From contig CANROS010000017.1 of NCBI GenBank assembly GCA_947632305.1, positions 1-32,600 of the forward strand: a stretch of DNA of 32,600 nt, in the 5' to 3' direction. The DNA comes from an uncultured Paenalcaligenes sp. Lineage in GTDB: Bacteria; Pseudomonadota; Gammaproteobacteria; Burkholderiales; Burkholderiaceae_B. The position numbers and the translations under genes are program-made. This document shows positions 30,224 through 32,600 of the stretch, in pieces; the first letter of the stretch is position 1; the number at the start of each line of letters is the position of its first letter. The notes below the pieces were generated by a model. That model ran no database searches, was not told the DNA's origin, and saw only the letters and a program-made list of their open reading frames with translations.

Positions 30224-31075
30224 TTAGAGCAGAGTTTGCAGCAACAGCAAATCTGCCCAAGCTTTGACTTTATCTTGGGGGCGTAATAACAACGCCACGG
30301 GGTCATAGGTGACCACCGCTGGAATGGACTCCCCCCATGGACTTTGCCATGTTTGCACTTGAGCTCTTAACTGCTCAAAAGACCTTTGGCTTCCAAAAAA
30401 CAAATTAGAGGTAGCCTGCCCTAATAACAGCAAATGCTTAGGACGAATCAGTTCAATTTGACGCCATAAAATACCTTGGCAAGCCTGAATATAATCCGCC
30501 TTGGCATGCTGAGGGCTACGGCATTTTAAAAGTTGGGTGGTATAAAACGTCGTGGCTGCAGGAATGGCTATGCTTTGCAATTGATGGGCAAACAATTCGC
30601 CACTTTTACCCTGCATAGGTAAACCAACCATTTCCTCATTACTGCTGGGCGCAATTGAAATCACCATCCAATCCGGATTGTTTTCTTCACCTGAGCCCAC
30701 TACCGCCCGTTGACGCTGCTCATGCAAACCACACGCCATACATTGCTGGGCATATTGGGCAAGCTGCGACAAAGTCTGTTGACCCAAATCCGGCAAATCC
30801 ACCACTACAGGAGCGACCGGCTCAAGGTTGGGACTTTCTTGTTTTTTTAACCCCAACTGATTATGTAACGCGGCACGAGCCTCCTCAGGCATTTGAGCAG
30901 GTTTTGACTCGGATTTAGGCAAAGATGCCTGAGATGGCACCTGCAACTCAGGCTCTGGGACTATGACTGTCTGCGCAGGCACGTGGGTATAAGCTTTTAG
31001 AAAAGGAGCCGCTACCTGTAACTCACGCAACCAAGACAGTTGCACTGGTGTCAATTGAGGAGGAAGTAAGGTCAT
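30224..31075 (-). CDS. Uracil-DNA glycosylase superfamily protein with altered motifs
   Basis: A 283-aa protein. Residues about 1-100 are a low-complexity Pro/Gln/Glu-rich extension; about 101-283 are a UDG family 4/5 fold. The four cysteines expected for a 4Fe-4S cluster are present (C112, C115, C185, C199). The active-site motifs differ from the family: motif A (about 139-161) has SIAPSSNEE where GEAPGxxED is usual, and the C-terminal motif has TYDP (D258) where family 4 enzymes usually have YHP. Glycosylase activity is therefore uncertain. It starts 8 nt after the tsaB-rimI gene. Confidence 0.82.
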   Translation of the reverse strand: MTLLPPQLTPVQLSWLRELQVAAPFLKAYTHVPAQTVIVPEPELQVPSQASLPKSESKPAQMPEEARAALHNQLGLKKQESPNLEPVAPVVVDLPDLGQQTLSQLAQYAQQCMACGLHEQRQRAVVGSGEENNPDWMVISIAPSSNEEMVGLPMQGKSGELFAHQLQSIAIPAATTFYTTQLLKCRSPQHAKADYIQACQGILWRQIELIRPKHLLLLGQATSNLFFGSQRSFEQLRAQVQTWQSPWGESIPAVVTYDPVALLLRPQDKVKAWADLLLLQTLL

Positions 31076-31083
31076 AAATTCAA

Positions 31084-32301
31084 CTAAGCCAAGACTTTGG
31101 TATAGAGTACAGCCGACTCTCTCTCGGAGGGTGTTTTTTTATAATAGTCTTTACGGCGTCCCACAAGCAAATAATCGGCCCCTTCATAGAGCTCACGGGC
31201 CGCATAATTGGATTCCCGTACCTCTAGGTGCATTTTGACACAGCGCTGTGCCCGAGCATATTGTTCGGCATAACATAAAAGCTGTTGAGCGATGCCTTGA
31301 CGTTGATGCTCCCGAGCCACCCCTATAATCAATAACTCCGCCTCGTCGACCGTGGGCATCACCACCGCATAAGCCACTACCTGCTGCTCAAACTCGGCCA
31401 CCCACGCCCAATGCCCCTGCTCAAGACTTTGATGAAACTGCGTCTCACCCCAAGGGTCCGTTTGCAACTGCTGCTCTAGTTGTGAAACCGCCTTTACCTG
31501 TTCTGCACGCATCGGTTTAAACTGCACCGACTGCCACAATGCGCTCGGATTGCCTCCTAGCCCTGTTTCCCGTTCTGCAATGGTAAAAGCCACTCGATTA
31601 CGTACATAGAGTGGTGCTGCCAAAGCGGGTTCCACTAAGCGTTGTTGTTGGTATGCCTGCAACGCCAACTCAGCCAAAGTTTCTACTCGCCCTCTTGCCG
31701 TATTACCTAGCACCACACCCAGTTCAAGCAACGGTTCTTTTAGCTCAGGAAAAGCATCTAGCCCATCACCCGACACGCGTACTAATGTACCAGTACCTAA
31801 TTGGTCGTGCTGGTGCACTAATTGCTTTAAATAATAATAAAAAGAAGTTTGATTCACTAAAATAGGTTTATGCAAACTATACCAACTCTCTGTAGTGCGC
31901 TGATACGCTCCTACGTAGAGTTCTTGCATACGTGCGTCAGCAACTACCACCTCAATAACAGCTTGATCACACATTTCCTGTTGGGCAGCCACTGCTAATA
32001 AAGAAGGAATAGCGGCAATCTTTACCCCTATGGCATAAGCAATGCCTTGTGCGACTCCGCAAGCCACGCGCAACCCCGTAAAACCACCGGGGCCTTGGGC
32101 AAATGCCACGGCATTTAAGTCCGTTTGGTTCAATTGCACCTGCATTAAGCTTTGCTCAATAAGCGGTAAAATGCGCTCAGCATGTTGAGCAGCCCCCTCG
32201 TGTTCTGCGCTAGTTATAGTAAGCTGCTCAGCATCCCACTGCAAAAGCGCAACCCCACAAATAGAGCTAGCACTGTCTAAGGCTAATAGATTTACTTTCA
32301 T
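31084..32301 (-). CDS. Fused TsaB - RimI (t6A factor and N-acetyltransferase)
   Basis: A 405-aa two-domain protein. Residues 1-235 are TsaB, partner of TsaD in threonylcarbamoylation of tRNA A37 (LALDSASSICGVAL at the start; GPGGFTGLRVACG at 70-82; PLYVRNRVA near the end). Residues about 258-405 are a GNAT acetyltransferase like RimI, which acetylates ribosomal protein S18: acetyl-CoA loop RQGIA (334-338), LEVRESN (359-365) and the catalytic-position Tyr Y372 in LYEG. I choose the ATG at 32301 because MKVNLLALDS is the family N-terminus and a promoter lies just upstream; the longer frame to 32394 begins upstream of that promoter. Confidence 0.93.
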   Translation of the reverse strand: MKVNLLALDSASSICGVALLQWDAEQLTITSAEHEGAAQHAERILPLIEQSLMQVQLNQTDLNAVAFAQGPGGFTGLRVACGVAQGIAYAIGVKIAAIPSLLAVAAQQEMCDQAVIEVVVADARMQELYVGAYQRTTESWYSLHKPILVNQTSFYYYLKQLVHQHDQLGTGTLVRVSGDGLDAFPELKEPLLELGVVLGNTARGRVETLAELALQAYQQQRLVEPALAAPLYVRNRVAFTIAERETGLGGNPSALWQSVQFKPMRAEQVKAVSQLEQQLQTDPWGETQFHQSLEQGHWAWVAEFEQQVVAYAVVMPTVDEAELLIIGVAREHQRQGIAQQLLCYAEQYARAQRCVKMHLEVRESNYAARELYEGADYLLVGRRKDYYKKTPSERESAVLYTKVLA

Positions 32302-32335
32302 CGGTATTTTACTTGATCTGATAATGGCATTTAGC

Positions 32336-32365
32336 ATTAGAATGTATTTGAGGCCCAGTTGTAAA
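32336..32365 (-). promoter_or_regulatory. Promoter of tsaB/rimI
   Basis: Minus strand: TTTACA (complement of 32360-32365), 18-nt spacer, TCTAAT (complement of 32336-32341). Each hexamer matches sigma-70 at five of six positions. The start codon at 32301 lies about 30 nt after the expected transcription start. Confidence 0.55.
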
Positions 32366-32527
32366 CACAGAGTACACATGCCAGAGAACCCCACTTTCCC
32401 CGCGCCAGAACGTAACCAAATGAAACAAAAATACTATTTCTCTAGGGGTTCTCCTAAAGAAAAGCATCAATTGTAAAAATATTCTACGAACCTGTACGCC
32501 CTTCATTTTGCCTGTTACATTTCAATC

Positions 32528-32600
32528 ATGAACACACAAAATCAACCTCTTACCAGAAAAATACTCGTCGTCGATGACGATCCTCGTTTACGCGATTTAT
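32528..32600 (+). CDS. ompR: OmpR-type response regulator, 5' end only
   Basis: Only 24 codons are in the window. They encode MNTQNQPLTRK followed by ILVVDDDPRLRDL, the first beta strand and acidic pocket of a receiver domain. The wording DDDPRLRDL is close to OmpR of betaproteobacteria, so an OmpR-family two-component regulator is likely, but the DNA-binding domain and the partner kinase are outside. No clear Shine-Dalgarno sequence precedes the ATG. The 226-bp gap to tsaB holds, besides the tsaB promoter, a 9-bp inverted repeat (GAGAACCCC at 32384-32392 and GGGGTTCTC at 32445-32453) of unknown meaning. Confidence 0.7.
   Translation, partial: MNTQNQPLTRKILVVDDDPRLRDL

Noticed and set aside
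32302-32394. Longer tsaB start (436 codons)
   Set aside because: The upstream start lies before the best promoter (32336-32365), and the added residues do not fit TsaB.
32309-32506. 65-codon frame on the minus strand upstream of tsaB
   Set aside because: It overlaps the tsaB promoter region, has no ribosome binding site and no recognisable protein features.

Overview
This window looks like ordinary chromosome from a betaproteobacterium of the order Burkholderiales, most likely an Alcaligenaceae-type genome with moderate GC. The evidence is the family-level resemblance of the proteins together with the local gene sets: smc-zipA-ligA, msrB-ispZ-bolA-ppiC, pncB/fdxA/phaZ and a fused tsaB-rimI gene. 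I see no insertion sequence, prophage, CRISPR array, tRNA or rRNA gene. Almost all the DNA is explained by 26 protein genes, and the window cuts rne at the left edge and an ompR-type regulator at the right edge.

Layout: (1) 1-2351, 3' two thirds of RNase E (+), closed by a bidirectional terminator. (2) 2416-5389, minus-strand trpB-trpA-accD (last steps of tryptophan synthesis plus a subunit of acetyl-CoA carboxylase), with relA (5506-7716, minus) upstream. (3) 7785-9483, a small flavodoxin-like gene (+) converging on pncB (-, NAD salvage). (4) 9714-12624, plus-strand fdxA, intracellular PHB depolymerase, an orphan soluble RnfB-like ferredoxin and nth. (5) 12703-13389, a LivF-like ABC ATPase whose Walker A and Walker B residues are lost; it converges on (6) 13457-18367, a complete minus-strand branched-chain amino-acid type ABC transporter in which the LivM permease and LivG ATPase are one protein. 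(7) 18671-20673, msrB-ispZ-bolA-ppiC (+). (8) 20729-27361, smc-zipA-ligA (-): chromosome condensation, cell division and DNA ligation. (9) 27524-28825, lplT (+). (10) 28828-32301, tsaB/rimI fusion, a uracil-DNA-glycosylase-like gene with altered motifs, and an amidase (-). (11) 32528 to the end, start of an OmpR-type response regulator.

Most genes are housekeeping genes in normal condition. The points that stand out are the degenerate LivF paralogue, the UDG-like protein with substitutions in both active-site motifs, the RnfB-like gene that starts a few bases after a strong terminator without a ribosome binding site, the double hairpin between livK and livH, and a repeated short motif in the RNase E tail. 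I did not find a clearly new defence, mobile or RNA-based system; the nearest candidate for something undescribed is the Walker-dead LivF paralogue beside an intact liv operon.
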